Shown here piece after piece: positions 18,256 to 25,846 of a stretch of 33,928 nt of DNA. Every line of letters starts with the position of its first letter. Positions within the stretch are counted from its first letter, which is position 1. Source of the stretch: JAZLDV01 sp045614925 (lineage in GTDB: Bacteria > Bacillota_I > Bacilli_A > Erysipelotrichales > Coprobacillaceae); NCBI GenBank assembly GCA_045614925.1, contig JAZLDV010000137.1, forward strand, positions 1-33,928, given 5' to 3'. The notes beneath the pieces are model-generated. The model made no database searches. It saw only the letters and a list, made by a program, of their open reading frames with translations, and was not told the DNA's origin. The translations under genes were made by a program, and so were the position numbers.

Positions 18256-18284
18256 ATTTTACATAATGATAACTTTAATGTCAA
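18256..18284 (-). promoter_or_regulatory. SigA promoter of gmk
   Basis: Minus strand TTGACA (18279-18284), 17 bases, TAAAAT (18256-18261). The inferred start is about 30 bases before the gmk ATG. It is divergent from the rqcH promoter. Confidence 0.8.
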
Positions 18285-18298
18285 TTATTTTTCAAATA

Positions 18299-18307
18299 TG
18301 TTATACT
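18299..18307 (+). promoter_or_regulatory. Extended -10 promoter of rqcH
   Basis: TG-T-TATACT on the plus strand ends 17 bases before the rqcH ATG, so the transcript leader is very short. No consensus -35 is seen; the equivalent position is occupied by the gmk -35 on the other strand. Confidence 0.65.
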
Positions 18308-18324
18308 AATAATCGGTGATAAAT

Positions 18325-19965
18325 ATGGCTTATGATGGAATTATGATGTCTCAAGTAGTAAAACAAATGAAAACAGAAATTGAAAGAGGCAGAATCAATA
18401 AAATATATCAGATATCTCAATATGAACTACTACTTCATATGAGAGCAAATGGAAAAAATACAAAACTATTGTTATCAATACATCCAATGTATGCAAGAAT
18501 GCAAATAACAAACTTATCTTTTCCAACACCACCATCTCCTAATAATTTTACTATGTTACTTAGAAAATATTTAGATGGTGCTTTTCTTGAAACAATTGAA
18601 CAAATAGAATTAGATAGAATTGTTAAGTTAACATTTATTGGTACAAATGAATTAAAAGATAGAGTTAAATATATGATTTATGTTGAAATTATGGGAAAAC
18701 ATTCAAATGTTGTTGTTACGCACGAAAATGGTAAAATTATAGACTGCTTAAAAAGAGTGTCTCCTGCATTAAATTCAACACGTATATTGCAACCTGGTGC
18801 ATTATACCAATATCCACCATTAACAGATAAAATCAATCCTTTTACAAATGATTTTATCATTAATGATAACCTTACACGTATCTATCAAGGATTTTCTCCT
18901 GAATTATCTAGAGAAGTTTTATTTAGAATTGATCAAGGTGAAGAATTTAAAGATATTATGAATATGATTAGTACTTCAGAAAACTTATATATTCATAAAT
19001 ACAATGATAAAGAATATTTCCATGTGTTACCTTTAACACATCTGCAAGTCCAATATTCTTCTTATCCTTTATTTGATGGATTAGATCAGCATTATGATCT
19101 TATCGATCAAAAAGACAGAGTCAAACAGCAGACATCTGACTTAGCTAAATATATACAAAACGAATATACAAAAAATATTACAAAACTAAATAAATTAGAA
19201 AAAGATTTATTTGATAGTCAAAATAGTGATGATTATCGTATTAAAGGAGACCTTTTATTTGCAAATCTTCATTTAGCAAAAAAAGGTTTAAAAGATGTAA
19301 CTGTTGAAAACTATTATACTGGTGAAATGATCACTATAGATTTAGATGAGCGTTTTGATGGTAAAACAAATGCCAATAAATATTATGCTAAATATCAGAA
19401 AGCAAAAAATGCATTACATCATTTAAATGAACAGATTTCACTAACAAAAGATGAAATTAATTATTTTGATTCTTTAATTACATTAATGGAAAATGCAACT
19501 TATTATGATGCATTAGAAATAAAAGAAGAATTAGAAAACTTAGGATACTTAAAGAAAAAGAAAACAAAACAAGTACATCGTAATAAAAAATTACATATAG
19601 AAAAATATCTAACTAAAGATAATATAGAAATTTATGTAGGAAAAAATAATCTTCAAAATGATTATCTAACATTCAAAATGGCTTCTAGATTTGACATGTG
19701 GTTTCACGTCAAAGATATGCCTGGAAGCCATGTTGTTGTGCATAGTGATCAATTAGATGAGTATACAATAAGATTAGCAAGTAAGATGGCTGCTTATTTT
19801 TCTAAAGGAAAACATAGTTCATCTGTACCTGTTAATTATACTCTTGTTAAAACATTAAAAAAACCTCAAGGATCTAAACCTGGTAAAGTGATATTAAATC
19901 AGTATTCTACCATTTATATAGATCCTGATGATGATTTTTTTAACGAAATCAGAAAAATAGATTAA
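18325..19965 (+). CDS. rqcH: Rqc2-homologue RqcH (NFACT/FbpA family), ribosome rescue factor
   Basis: Binds stalled 50S subunits with peptidyl-tRNA and recruits tRNA-Ala to add C-terminal Ala tails that mark the nascent chain for degradation. The protein has an NFACT-N domain (about 1-250), a coiled-coil region (about 260-430) and a C-terminal NFACT-R domain (about 440-545; FKMASRFDMWFHVKDMPGSH). I start at the ATG at 18325 (546 residues) rather than the GTG at 18316, because GGTGAT lies just upstream. With this start the conserved Asp-Arg pair falls at residues 97-98, the same numbering as the essential pair in Bacillus RqcH. Older annotation calls this family fibronectin-binding protein. 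It is divergent from gmk and converges on the coat-like gene, with overlapping stops. Confidence 0.93.
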   Translation: MAYDGIMMSQVVKQMKTEIERGRINKIYQISQYELLLHMRANGKNTKLLLSIHPMYARMQITNLSFPTPPSPNNFTMLLRKYLDGAFLETIEQIELDRIVKLTFIGTNELKDRVKYMIYVEIMGKHSNVVVTHENGKIIDCLKRVSPALNSTRILQPGALYQYPPLTDKINPFTNDFIINDNLTRIYQGFSPELSREVLFRIDQGEEFKDIMNMISTSENLYIHKYNDKEYFHVLPLTHLQVQYSSYPLFDGLDQHYDLIDQKDRVKQQTSDLAKYIQNEYTKNITKLNKLEKDLFDSQNSDDYRIKGDLLFANLHLAKKGLKDVTVENYYTGEMITIDLDERFDGKTNANKYYAKYQKAKNALHHLNEQISLTKDEINYFDSLITLMENATYYDALEIKEELENLGYLKKKKTKQVHRNKKLHIEKYLTKDNIEIYVGKNNLQNDYLTFKMASRFDMWFHVKDMPGSHVVVHSDQLDEYTIRLASKMAAYFSKGKHSSSVPVNYTLVKTLKKPQGSKPGKVILNQYSTIYIDPDDDFFNEIRKID

Positions 19966-20345
19966 GCTGATTCATTACAGATAGTGTGTTCATATTGTGG
20001 ATAATAGACCGGATAAAGCAATGGTCTATTAATTGTACGACATTCAATTGGACAAATGACAGGTTGAGCAATTGGTGTGACTCTTTGAGAGATACAAACT
20101 CTCTTTTGAGCTACAATTGGATTTGCCTGATTAGTCATAGATCCATTTTGAAAGTTTTGACAACTATTACAGCCATTTGATTGATATGGCTGATTTGACA
20201 TACATCCATTTTGAAAGTTCTGACAGCTATTACATCTATTTGATTGACATGGCTGATTTTGACACTGACAAGATGAATTCATCCAGTTTGTATTAGAATT
20301 CATCCAATTTGAACTTGGATTCATACAACAGTTTTGATTAAACAT
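19962..20345 (-). CDS. Cys/Asn/Gln-rich spore-coat-like protein (CotD-like?)
   Basis: A 127-residue protein of low complexity, rich in Asn, Gln, Ser and Cys (14 Cys), with no membrane segment. Residues 13-24 contain NWMNS twice. Residues 31-51 and 52-72 are a tandem 21-residue repeat (17 of 21 identical) built around CNSCQNFQNG. The C-terminal 50 residues (VCISQRVTPIAQPVICPIEC and PVYYPQYEH) are less repetitive and faintly recall CotD-type coat proteins. Cys-rich, Gln/Asn-rich small proteins are common in the spore coat, where they cross-link. I choose the ATG at 20345 because a perfect AGGAGG precedes it; an upstream in-frame start 14 codons earlier lacks one. A SigK/SigE-like -10 (CATATTATA) lies at 20367-20375. 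The stop overlaps the rqcH stop. The spore-coat role is an inference; another cell-surface role is possible. Confidence 0.65.
   Translation of the reverse strand: MFNQNCCMNPSSNWMNSNTNWMNSSCQCQNQPCQSNRCNSCQNFQNGCMSNQPYQSNGCNSCQNFQNGSMTNQANPIVAQKRVCISQRVTPIAQPVICPIECRTINRPLLYPVYYPQYEHTICNESA
20130..20255 (-). repeat. Tandem 63-bp coding repeat in the coat-like gene
   Basis: Two adjacent 63-base units (20193-20255 and 20130-20192) encode 21-residue repeats differing at four residues. The high DNA similarity suggests recent duplication. Confidence 0.85.
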
Positions 20346-20366
20346 AAATAAAACCTCCTTACACTT

Positions 20367-20393
20367 TATAATATGAATATTACTCAATAAAGT
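20367..20393 (-). promoter_or_regulatory. Possible SigK/SigE-type promoter of the coat-like gene
   Basis: Minus strand CATATTATA (20367-20375) fits the mother-cell -10 pattern CATANNNTA, with AC 16 bases upstream (20392-20393) as in SigK -35 sites. The same bases read TATAAT on the plus strand and could instead be the -10 of pgeF. Confidence 0.35.
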
Positions 20394-20415
20394 AAGGACA
20401 AATGAAAGGATTTAT

Positions 20416-21183
20416 ATGAAATTATTAAGATTAGACTTACATGATGATGTAGAAATATATACAACTTATGCATATGATAAAAATATAAATTGTAATATGA
20501 GTTACAATGGTAATGATGATGAAGCTGTTTATCTTCATAGAAAAGAATTAGCTCAATTATTAAATACTGATTTTTCTCATATGGTTGCCACATTACAACA
20601 ACATACAACAAATTTTATAGAAGTTGATCTTAAAGATGGTGGCAAAGGGATTGAAAGCAAAGAAACTGCTATTATAGGATATGATGCAATGTATACAAAA
20701 GAAAAAGATTTATGGTTATTTTCTTTCCATGCAGATTGCACGCCTGTTTTATTATACTGTAAGGATCAAAAAATAGTTGCTGAAGTCCATTCAGGATGGA
20801 AAGGAACTGTCAATGAGATTGCAGGTAAACTTGCAAAACATCTAATAGACAATGAAAACTGTAATCCTGAAGAAATATATGCTTATATTGGTCCAGCAAT
20901 TGAATATAGAAATTTTGAAGCAAAAGATGATATTATTCAATTAGTTAATCAGATGTCTTTTGATACATCATCATTTTATACTTTAAAAGATGATGGTGCT
21001 TATCTTTTAAATAGCAAAGGTTTAATCAGACAAACATTATTAAATTTAGGAATAAAAGAAGAACATATCAAAGTCTCAACTTATTGTACAATGGAAGATG
21101 ATGAAAAATTCTTTTCTTATAGAAAAACAAAAACTAATGATAGAAATATTACATTAATTAGACTAAAAGGAGAATTGATTTAA
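20416..21183 (+). CDS. pgeF: PgeF/YfiH-YlmD family multicopper-oxidase-like (laccase-domain) protein, peptidoglycan editing factor
   Basis: Cytoplasmic member of the YfiH (Cu-oxidase_4/DUF152) family. The E. coli member removes L-Ser misplaced in UDP-MurNAc-peptide; other members have been assigned purine nucleoside cleavage or phenol oxidase activity. The 255 residues show the metal-site motifs FHADCTPVLLY, VHSGWKGTV and AYIGPAIE, plus the C-terminal STYCTMEDDEKFFSYRK. The ATG at 20416 follows GAAAGGA. It is divergent from the coat-like gene and converges on nnr with a shared terminator. The family is certain; which reaction matters here is not. Confidence 0.88.
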   Translation: MKLLRLDLHDDVEIYTTYAYDKNINCNMSYNGNDDEAVYLHRKELAQLLNTDFSHMVATLQQHTTNFIEVDLKDGGKGIESKETAIIGYDAMYTKEKDLWLFSFHADCTPVLLYCKDQKIVAEVHSGWKGTVNEIAGKLAKHLIDNENCNPEEIYAYIGPAIEYRNFEAKDDIIQLVNQMSFDTSSFYTLKDDGAYLLNSKGLIRQTLLNLGIKEEHIKVSTYCTMEDDEKFFSYRKTKTNDRNITLIRLKGELI

Positions 21184-21196
21184 CAATTCTCCTTTT
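21165..21196. terminator. Bidirectional terminator between pgeF and nnr
   Basis: AAAAGGAGAATTG (21165-21177) pairs perfectly with CAATTCTCCTTTT (21184-21196) around a six-base loop. A and T tracts at the two ends let it serve both strands. It contains the pgeF stop. Confidence 0.9.
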
Positions 21197-21197
21197 C

Positions 21198-22670
21198 TTA
21201 TATATTTTTATATTGTAAATCTATTAACTCTTTCATACTTTTTGGAATCAGTTCAATAAGTTCACTTGGAATAACTGTATAAGAATCTTTCGCAAGTTTA
21301 TCCCCTGTATATCCATGAATATAAGTTGCTAGTGCTGCTGCACTTACTGGAAGATATCCCTGTCCTAAAAAACTCGTAATCATCCCTGCTAATACATCCC
21401 CCATACCTGCTGTTGCCATAGCTTTGTTGCCACTATGAATACGATAACTTTCATATCCATCACTTACAATTGTATAAGGTCCTTTTAATACAACAACAAC
21501 TTTATATTCTAATGCAAATTCTTTAGCCATGATTAAAGGATCATCTATATCATCATTATGACATAATCTTTTAAATTCACCTAAATGTGGCGTTATAACA
21601 ACAGGAGACTGATAAGATTTTAAAAGATCTAAATTTTTAGATAAAATTGTTAAAGCATCTCCATCAATAACTAAAGGAATATTCATATCATTAAAAATAG
21701 ATTCAACAATATTTTCACTTTCTAACGATAATCCTAATCCACTACCAACTAACATAGCATTATAAGAACGTTCATTTAAATTGTCTCTATTTAAGGTAAT
21801 AACTTCAGGAACAAACTGTGTACATGACTCTAACACTTCATCATCAGATAATAAAGCAACAATACCTGAACCACTGTACACTGCTGCTTTTGAAGCAAGC
21901 AAAGCAGCACCCTTATATTGAATGCATCCAGCAACTAACCCTATTGTTCCATACATGTTTTTATAACCATTAAACAATCGCTTCTTTAAATGCATAATAG
22001 CATGCTTTTTCTCATAAAGTTCAAATAAACCTACCTCTTCACTTACATCTTCTACATCTAAAAAATCGATAATTAGTTTTCCAGTGTAAAGTCGAGTATC
22101 CAAATTTAAAAAACTATTTTTTAAGGCACTTAATGAAATAGTCATAGTTGCACATATAACTGCTCCTTTAGGTATTCCTGTGTTACAATCTAATCCACTA
22201 GGAATATCAACAGAAATAATATCCTGCTCAAACAACAAATTAATTTCATCTATCACTCTAGCATAGATACCTCTAATTGCTTTATTCAAACCGAATCCAA
22301 AAATTGCATCAACGACAACTTCTACATCAGACAATTCGTGTCTTAAATTTTCAGCTAAATCATCATCAATCACTTTAATTTCAATGCCCAACTGAACACA
22401 TTCATTATAATAATATTGAAATGCATAAGAAGTATTTTCTGTTTCAAAAACATAAATAATTACTTTTTTTGATTGATTATAAAGTTTTATTGCAAGTGAT
22501 AATCCATCAGCACCATTATTGCCAGGACCACAAAATAGAGCATACGTATTCTTTTTCATATATTTAAGTAATACATCACTTGCTTTATCTACTAATTCTT
22601 CAATAGAATATCCTTTATCTAAAAGACATTCATCATATTTTTGCATTAATCTTTGAGTTCCAATATACAT
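21198..22670 (-). CDS. nnr: Bifunctional NAD(P)H-hydrate epimerase / ADP-dependent NAD(P)HX dehydratase
   Basis: Repairs hydrated NADH and NADPH: the N-terminal domain epimerises R-NADHX, and the C-terminal domain dehydrates S-NADHX using ADP. The N-terminal YjeF_N half (about 1-200) carries FCGPGNNGADGLSLA and SVDIPSGLDCNTGIP. The C-terminal ribokinase-like half (about 215-490) carries VVITPHLGEFKRL, VVVLKGPYTIVSD and MATAGMGDVLAGMITSFL. I choose the ATG at 22670 (490 residues): GGTGAT sits six bases upstream, and a promoter (TTGATA-17-TATATT) overlaps the longer reading frame that begins with TTG at 22715. The gene stands alone between two terminators. Confidence 0.92.
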   Translation of the reverse strand: MYIGTQRLMQKYDECLLDKGYSIEELVDKASDVLLKYMKKNTYALFCGPGNNGADGLSLAIKLYNQSKKVIIYVFETENTSYAFQYYYNECVQLGIEIKVIDDDLAENLRHELSDVEVVVDAIFGFGLNKAIRGIYARVIDEINLLFEQDIISVDIPSGLDCNTGIPKGAVICATMTISLSALKNSFLNLDTRLYTGKLIIDFLDVEDVSEEVGLFELYEKKHAIMHLKKRLFNGYKNMYGTIGLVAGCIQYKGAALLASKAAVYSGSGIVALLSDDEVLESCTQFVPEVITLNRDNLNERSYNAMLVGSGLGLSLESENIVESIFNDMNIPLVIDGDALTILSKNLDLLKSYQSPVVITPHLGEFKRLCHNDDIDDPLIMAKEFALEYKVVVVLKGPYTIVSDGYESYRIHSGNKAMATAGMGDVLAGMITSFLGQGYLPVSAAALATYIHGYTGDKLAKDSYTVIPSELIELIPKSMKELIDLQYKNI

Positions 22671-22686
22671 ATTCATCACCAATTTA

Positions 22687-22715
22687 AATATACCAATTCC
22701 TTTTATATTTATCAA
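22687..22715 (-). promoter_or_regulatory. SigA promoter of nnr
   Basis: Minus strand TTGATA (22710-22715), 17 bases, TATATT (22687-22692). The inferred start falls at or next to the GGTGAT ribosome binding site, so the leader is unusually short. Confidence 0.65.
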
Positions 22716-22732
22716 CTTTTAACAATCATAAA

Positions 22733-22770
22733 AGAAAAAAGACTTAATTTGATTTTTCAAATTAAGTCTT
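22733..22770 (-). terminator. Terminator of the NlpC/P60 gene
   Basis: Perfect 14-bp stem AAGACTTAATTTGA / TCAAATTAAGTCTT (22739-22752, 22757-22770) with a TTTT loop, followed on the minus strand by a T-rich tract. It is the longest stem in the window. Confidence 0.9.
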
Positions 22771-22781
22771 ATCGTTAATTT

Positions 22782-24245
22782 TTAATGAACACGTCCACCA
22801 CTAACAAAATGATATCTCCAATAAGAAGAATTTAAACTATCTCTTCTTACACCTGTTGCAGGTGTTCCAGCATGAACGAATTGTCCTCCACCAACATAAA
22901 TACCTACATGGGTAATACCACTTTTATTTGTCGTTCCGCTAAAGAATACTAAGTCTCCAGCTTTTAAATTCGACCAAGATACACGTTTAGTATAACTATA
23001 TTGTGAAGCTGCAGTTCTAGGAATATAAACACCATTTTGTCTGTATGACCATTGTGTTAATCCAGAACAGTCAAATCTATTTGGTCCAGTTGCACCATAA
23101 ACATATGAAGATCCAATTCTCGAAGATGCAGTTGATGCAATCTTAGATGTTGAAGTAGGATCAATAACACTTACATATAATGTTTTTGAAGTACTATTTC
23201 CTGCTTCGTCTTTTATACTATAAACTACAGTATAATCACCTTCACGTTTTGTATTAACATTGTTTTTAATAGTCACTTTATCTTTAAGATTTCCATCTAA
23301 ATTATCGAATACTTTAGATAAATAATCTTTTGGATTAAAGCTTTTATTAACATTAATTGTTACTGAACTCTTAGATAAATTAATAACTGGTGCTGAAATA
23401 TCTTTAACATTAACTTTTAGTTTTCCTTCAGTTAAATTTCCTTCAGAATCCTGTACTTTAATTAATAGTTCATAAGATCCAATTTCTTTTGTATTTACAT
23501 TACCATCAATAGATACTTTTAAATTAGATGCTTTATCATAGTTATCTTTTAAAACAATATAATCTCTATAATTAAATTTTGAACCATAATCAACAGTCAC
23601 TGTTTTACCTTTTTTATAAGATAAAATTGGAGCAGATGTATCTGAAACATAGAATTCTACATCTTTGTTTGCGACATTCCCACTGCTATCTGTAACATTT
23701 AAATTTAAAGTTTGTGTTCCTTTAATTTTTGTATTTAAATCTTTATTTGTTTCAATAAATGAAGTTACATCACCATCAACATTGTCAATAGCACTTACAT
23801 ATTTCGTAATATCTTTGCTTCCACCTACTTCTACTGGAATAACATATCCTGATACATGGTTGTTAACAACAAACTGAGGTGCAGTTTTATCAACAACTTT
23901 TACATTAACTGTTTTTTCAGTTGTATTTGAAAACATATCTATTGCAATAACTTTAACATCATATTCACCTAATTGATGAGCATCGTAAGCACGATCAACA
24001 ATTTGTACTTCTAAACTATCTAAATTATCTCTATTATCACTAATTGAGAACATACTTTTGTCTAATGTAGTACCATATAGTACTTCTACCTGGCTTGCTT
24101 CGATAAGAGGTGCTTCCTTATCAACTGCCACGTAACCCACTAAACCAAAAGCAGCTACACATAACAATGGAATAAACATCGCTTTTCTTTTAACAACGGA
24201 TTCATAAAATTTTTCTTTAAATCCGTCTTTTAACTGACTTTCCAT
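22782..24245 (-). CDS. Membrane-anchored Ig-like/NlpC-P60 peptidoglycan hydrolase
   Basis: Cell-wall endopeptidase of 487 residues. A basic cytoplasmic N-terminus (1-22) precedes one hydrophobic segment (about 23-41) with no signal peptidase site, so it is probably a membrane anchor. Four Ig-like repeats of about 80 residues follow (42-118, 119-202, 203-283, 284-363), each with an opening D-x-x-A-P and a closing G-x-Y/T-x-V-x-D-x-x-G-N pattern, as in DUF5011/HYR-type bacterial Ig domains. The C-terminal NlpC/P60 domain (about 364-487) has the catalytic Cys393 in FDCSGL, His446 in THVGIY and a third polar residue, likely His458 in FVHAG. Such enzymes cut the gamma-D-Glu to diamino acid bond. 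The ATG follows AAAGGAGG. The gene has its own promoter and terminator. The Ig repeats probably span or bind the wall. Confidence 0.9.
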   Translation of the reverse strand: MESQLKDGFKEKFYESVVKRKAMFIPLLCVAAFGLVGYVAVDKEAPLIEASQVEVLYGTTLDKSMFSISDNRDNLDSLEVQIVDRAYDAHQLGEYDVKVIAIDMFSNTTEKTVNVKVVDKTAPQFVVNNHVSGYVIPVEVGGSKDITKYVSAIDNVDGDVTSFIETNKDLNTKIKGTQTLNLNVTDSSGNVANKDVEFYVSDTSAPILSYKKGKTVTVDYGSKFNYRDYIVLKDNYDKASNLKVSIDGNVNTKEIGSYELLIKVQDSEGNLTEGKLKVNVKDISAPVINLSKSSVTINVNKSFNPKDYLSKVFDNLDGNLKDKVTIKNNVNTKREGDYTVVYSIKDEAGNSTSKTLYVSVIDPTSTSKIASTASSRIGSSYVYGATGPNRFDCSGLTQWSYRQNGVYIPRTAASQYSYTKRVSWSNLKAGDLVFFSGTTNKSGITHVGIYVGGGQFVHAGTPATGVRRDSLNSSYWRYHFVSGGRVH

Positions 24246-24277
24246 TTAGTGCCTCCTTTCAATAATTTCCCACACTC

Positions 24278-24306
24278 ATTATAAACTAAACATTATCAAA
24301 TGTCCA
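24278..24306 (-). promoter_or_regulatory. SigA promoter of the NlpC/P60 gene
   Basis: Minus strand TGGACA (24301-24306), 17 bases, TATAAT (24278-24283), one base from consensus. The leader is about 25-30 bases. Two TTCTTAAGAA palindromes lie immediately upstream. Confidence 0.8.
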
Positions 24307-24310
24307 TAAT

Positions 24311-24331
24311 TTCTTAAGAAATTCTTAAGAA
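24311..24331. repeat. Tandem palindromes TTCTTAAGAA, candidate regulator site
   Basis: Two perfect 10-bp palindromes (24311-24320 and 24322-24331) are separated by one base, an 11-bp period or one helical turn. They sit just upstream of the -35 of the NlpC/P60 promoter, a usual activator position. The binding protein is unknown. Confidence 0.6.
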
Positions 24332-24364
24332 ATAAAAAAAGTGTTGAGTATATCAACACTTTTT
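24332..24364 (-). terminator. Terminator of the liv operon
   Basis: AAAAAGTGTTGA (24336-24347), GTATA loop, TCAACACTTTTT (24353-24364), with a T-tract on the minus strand. It lies directly after livF. Confidence 0.88.
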
Positions 24365-24371
24365 AGTTCCA

Positions 24372-25070
24372 TTATCCTAAATAAGCTTCTCTGACTTTTG
24401 GATTACTTGCAACATCTCTTGCATCACCTGAGATAGTAACTTTACCAGTTTCTAATACGTAAGCTCTATTTGCAATAGAAAGAGCTTTATTTGCATTTTG
24501 TTCAACCAATAAAATTGTAACCCCATCTTTATTAATTTCTTTAATAATATCAAAGATTTCATTAACTAAGATTGGTGATAATCCCATTGATGGTTCATCT
24601 AATAATAATAGTTTTGGTTTAGACATTAATGCTCTACCCATCGCTAACATTTGTTGTTCCCCACCAGATAAAGTTCCAGCTAATTGATTTTTTCTTTCCT
24701 TTAAACGTGGAAAACGTTTATAAATATTTTCTAGATCTTCATCGATTTTTGAATCAGTTCTTAAATATGCACCCATATATAAATTATCTTCTACACTTAA
24801 CTGAGAGAAAATACGACGACCCTCAGGTACTTGTGCTAATCCTAGAGAAATAATTTTATGAGCAGGTGTTTTTGTAATATTGTGATCAGTAAAAGTAATC
24901 ATTCCACCTGAATTTTTTGTTAATCCACTAATAGCATGCATAATTGATGTTTTTCCAGCACCGTTTGCACCGATTAAAGCAACAATTTCACCTTGTTTTA
25001 CTTCAAAGGAAACTTGTTTAATTGCATTAATAACACCATAGTGTACTTCTAAGTTATCAACTTTTAACAT
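24372..25070 (-). CDS. livF: Branched-chain amino acid ABC transporter ATPase LivF
   Basis: Cytoplasmic ATPase, 232 residues, that powers uptake with LivG. Walker A is GANGAGKTS, the signature LSGGEQQMLAMGRAL, Walker B LLLLDEPSMGLSP, and the H-loop region is replaced by the LivF-typical VEQNANKAL. The C-terminus ends at the usual short LivF point (VREAYLG). The last gene of livJHMGF, 11 bases after livG. Confidence 0.95.
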   Translation of the reverse strand: MLKVDNLEVHYGVINAIKQVSFEVKQGEIVALIGANGAGKTSIMHAISGLTKNSGGMITFTDHNITKTPAHKIISLGLAQVPEGRRIFSQLSVEDNLYMGAYLRTDSKIDEDLENIYKRFPRLKERKNQLAGTLSGGEQQMLAMGRALMSKPKLLLLDEPSMGLSPILVNEIFDIIKEINKDGVTILLVEQNANKALSIANRAYVLETGKVTISGDARDVASNPKVREAYLG

Positions 25071-25081
25071 ATCGTTTCCTC

Positions 25082-25846
25082 CTATTCATCATGTCCTAAA
25101 TATGCAGCAACTACTTCTTTATTATTTCTAATTTCTTCTGGTGTTCCAAAAGCAATAATAGTTCCAAAGTTTAAAACTGCAATCTTTTCACAAATTCCCA
25201 TTACCAATTTCATATCATGTTCAATTAATAAAATAGCTACTGAGAATTTTTCTCTAACAATTTTTATAGTTTCCATTAATTCAGCAGTTTCAGTTGGATT
25301 CATACCTGCTGCTGGTTCATCTAATAATAATAGCTTTGGAGAAGTTGCTAAAGCTCTGGCAATTTCTAATTTTCTTTGTTTACCATAAGGTAAATTGCTT
25401 GCCTTTGTATATGCAAATTCTTCAAGATTAAATACTCTTAATAAACTTAATGCCATTTCATCAATTGCTTTTTCACCTCTAAAGAAATTAGGTAATTGTA
25501 AAATAGCAGAAAATAAAGTATAGTTTTGTGACATATGTAATCCAACTTTTACATTATCAATAACAGTCATATTTTTAAATAAACGAATATTTTGGAATGT
25601 TCTTGCAATTCCTGCTTTCGTTCTTTGTGTTGGAGACATTTTTAATAAAGATTTTCCATCAAAAGTAATTTGTCCACTCGTTGGTTTGTAGACTCCAGTA
25701 AGTAAGTTGAATGCAGTTGTTTTACCTGCACCATTTGGACCAATTAAGCCAAATAATTGATTTTTATCGATTTCAAAGTTGAATTCATCTACGGCTTTTA
25801 AACCACCAAATTGAATTCCTAAACCTTCTGTTTTTAATAATGCCAT
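25082..25846 (-). CDS. livG: Branched-chain amino acid ABC transporter ATPase LivG
   Basis: Second ATPase of the transporter, 254 residues. Walker A is GPNGAGKTT; the signature is the LivG form LPYGKQRKLEIARAL rather than LSGGQ; Walker B is LLLLDEPAAGMNP, and the H-loop is IEHDMKLVM. These features assign it to LivG. The ATG overlaps the livM stop by one base, and a GAGGTGG ribosome binding site lies inside livM. Confidence 0.95.
   Translation of the reverse strand: MALLKTEGLGIQFGGLKAVDEFNFEIDKNQLFGLIGPNGAGKTTAFNLLTGVYKPTSGQITFDGKSLLKMSPTQRTKAGIARTFQNIRLFKNMTVIDNVKVGLHMSQNYTLFSAILQLPNFFRGEKAIDEMALSLLRVFNLEEFAYTKASNLPYGKQRKLEIARALATSPKLLLLDEPAAGMNPTETAELMETIKIVREKFSVAILLIEHDMKLVMGICEKIAVLNFGTIIAFGTPEEIRNNKEVVAAYLGHDE

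Noticed and set aside
20080..20125. GAGAG/CTCTC hairpin as a terminator for rqcH
   Set aside because: Only a five-base stem with a weak T-tract inside coding sequence; it can arise by chance.
20346..20387. 14-codon N-terminal extension of the coat-like protein
   Set aside because: No ribosome binding site before it, while AGGAGG stands at the right distance before the ATG at 20345; the extension would also include the candidate promoter.
20384..20611. 75-codon minus-strand frame covering the start of pgeF
   Set aside because: His/Tyr-rich antisense shadow of pgeF; its start lies inside that gene and has no ribosome binding site.
22671..22715. 15-codon extension of nnr from a TTG start
   Set aside because: It overlaps a promoter (TTGATA-17-TATATT) and lacks a Shine-Dalgarno; the family N-terminus starts near MYIGTQRLM.
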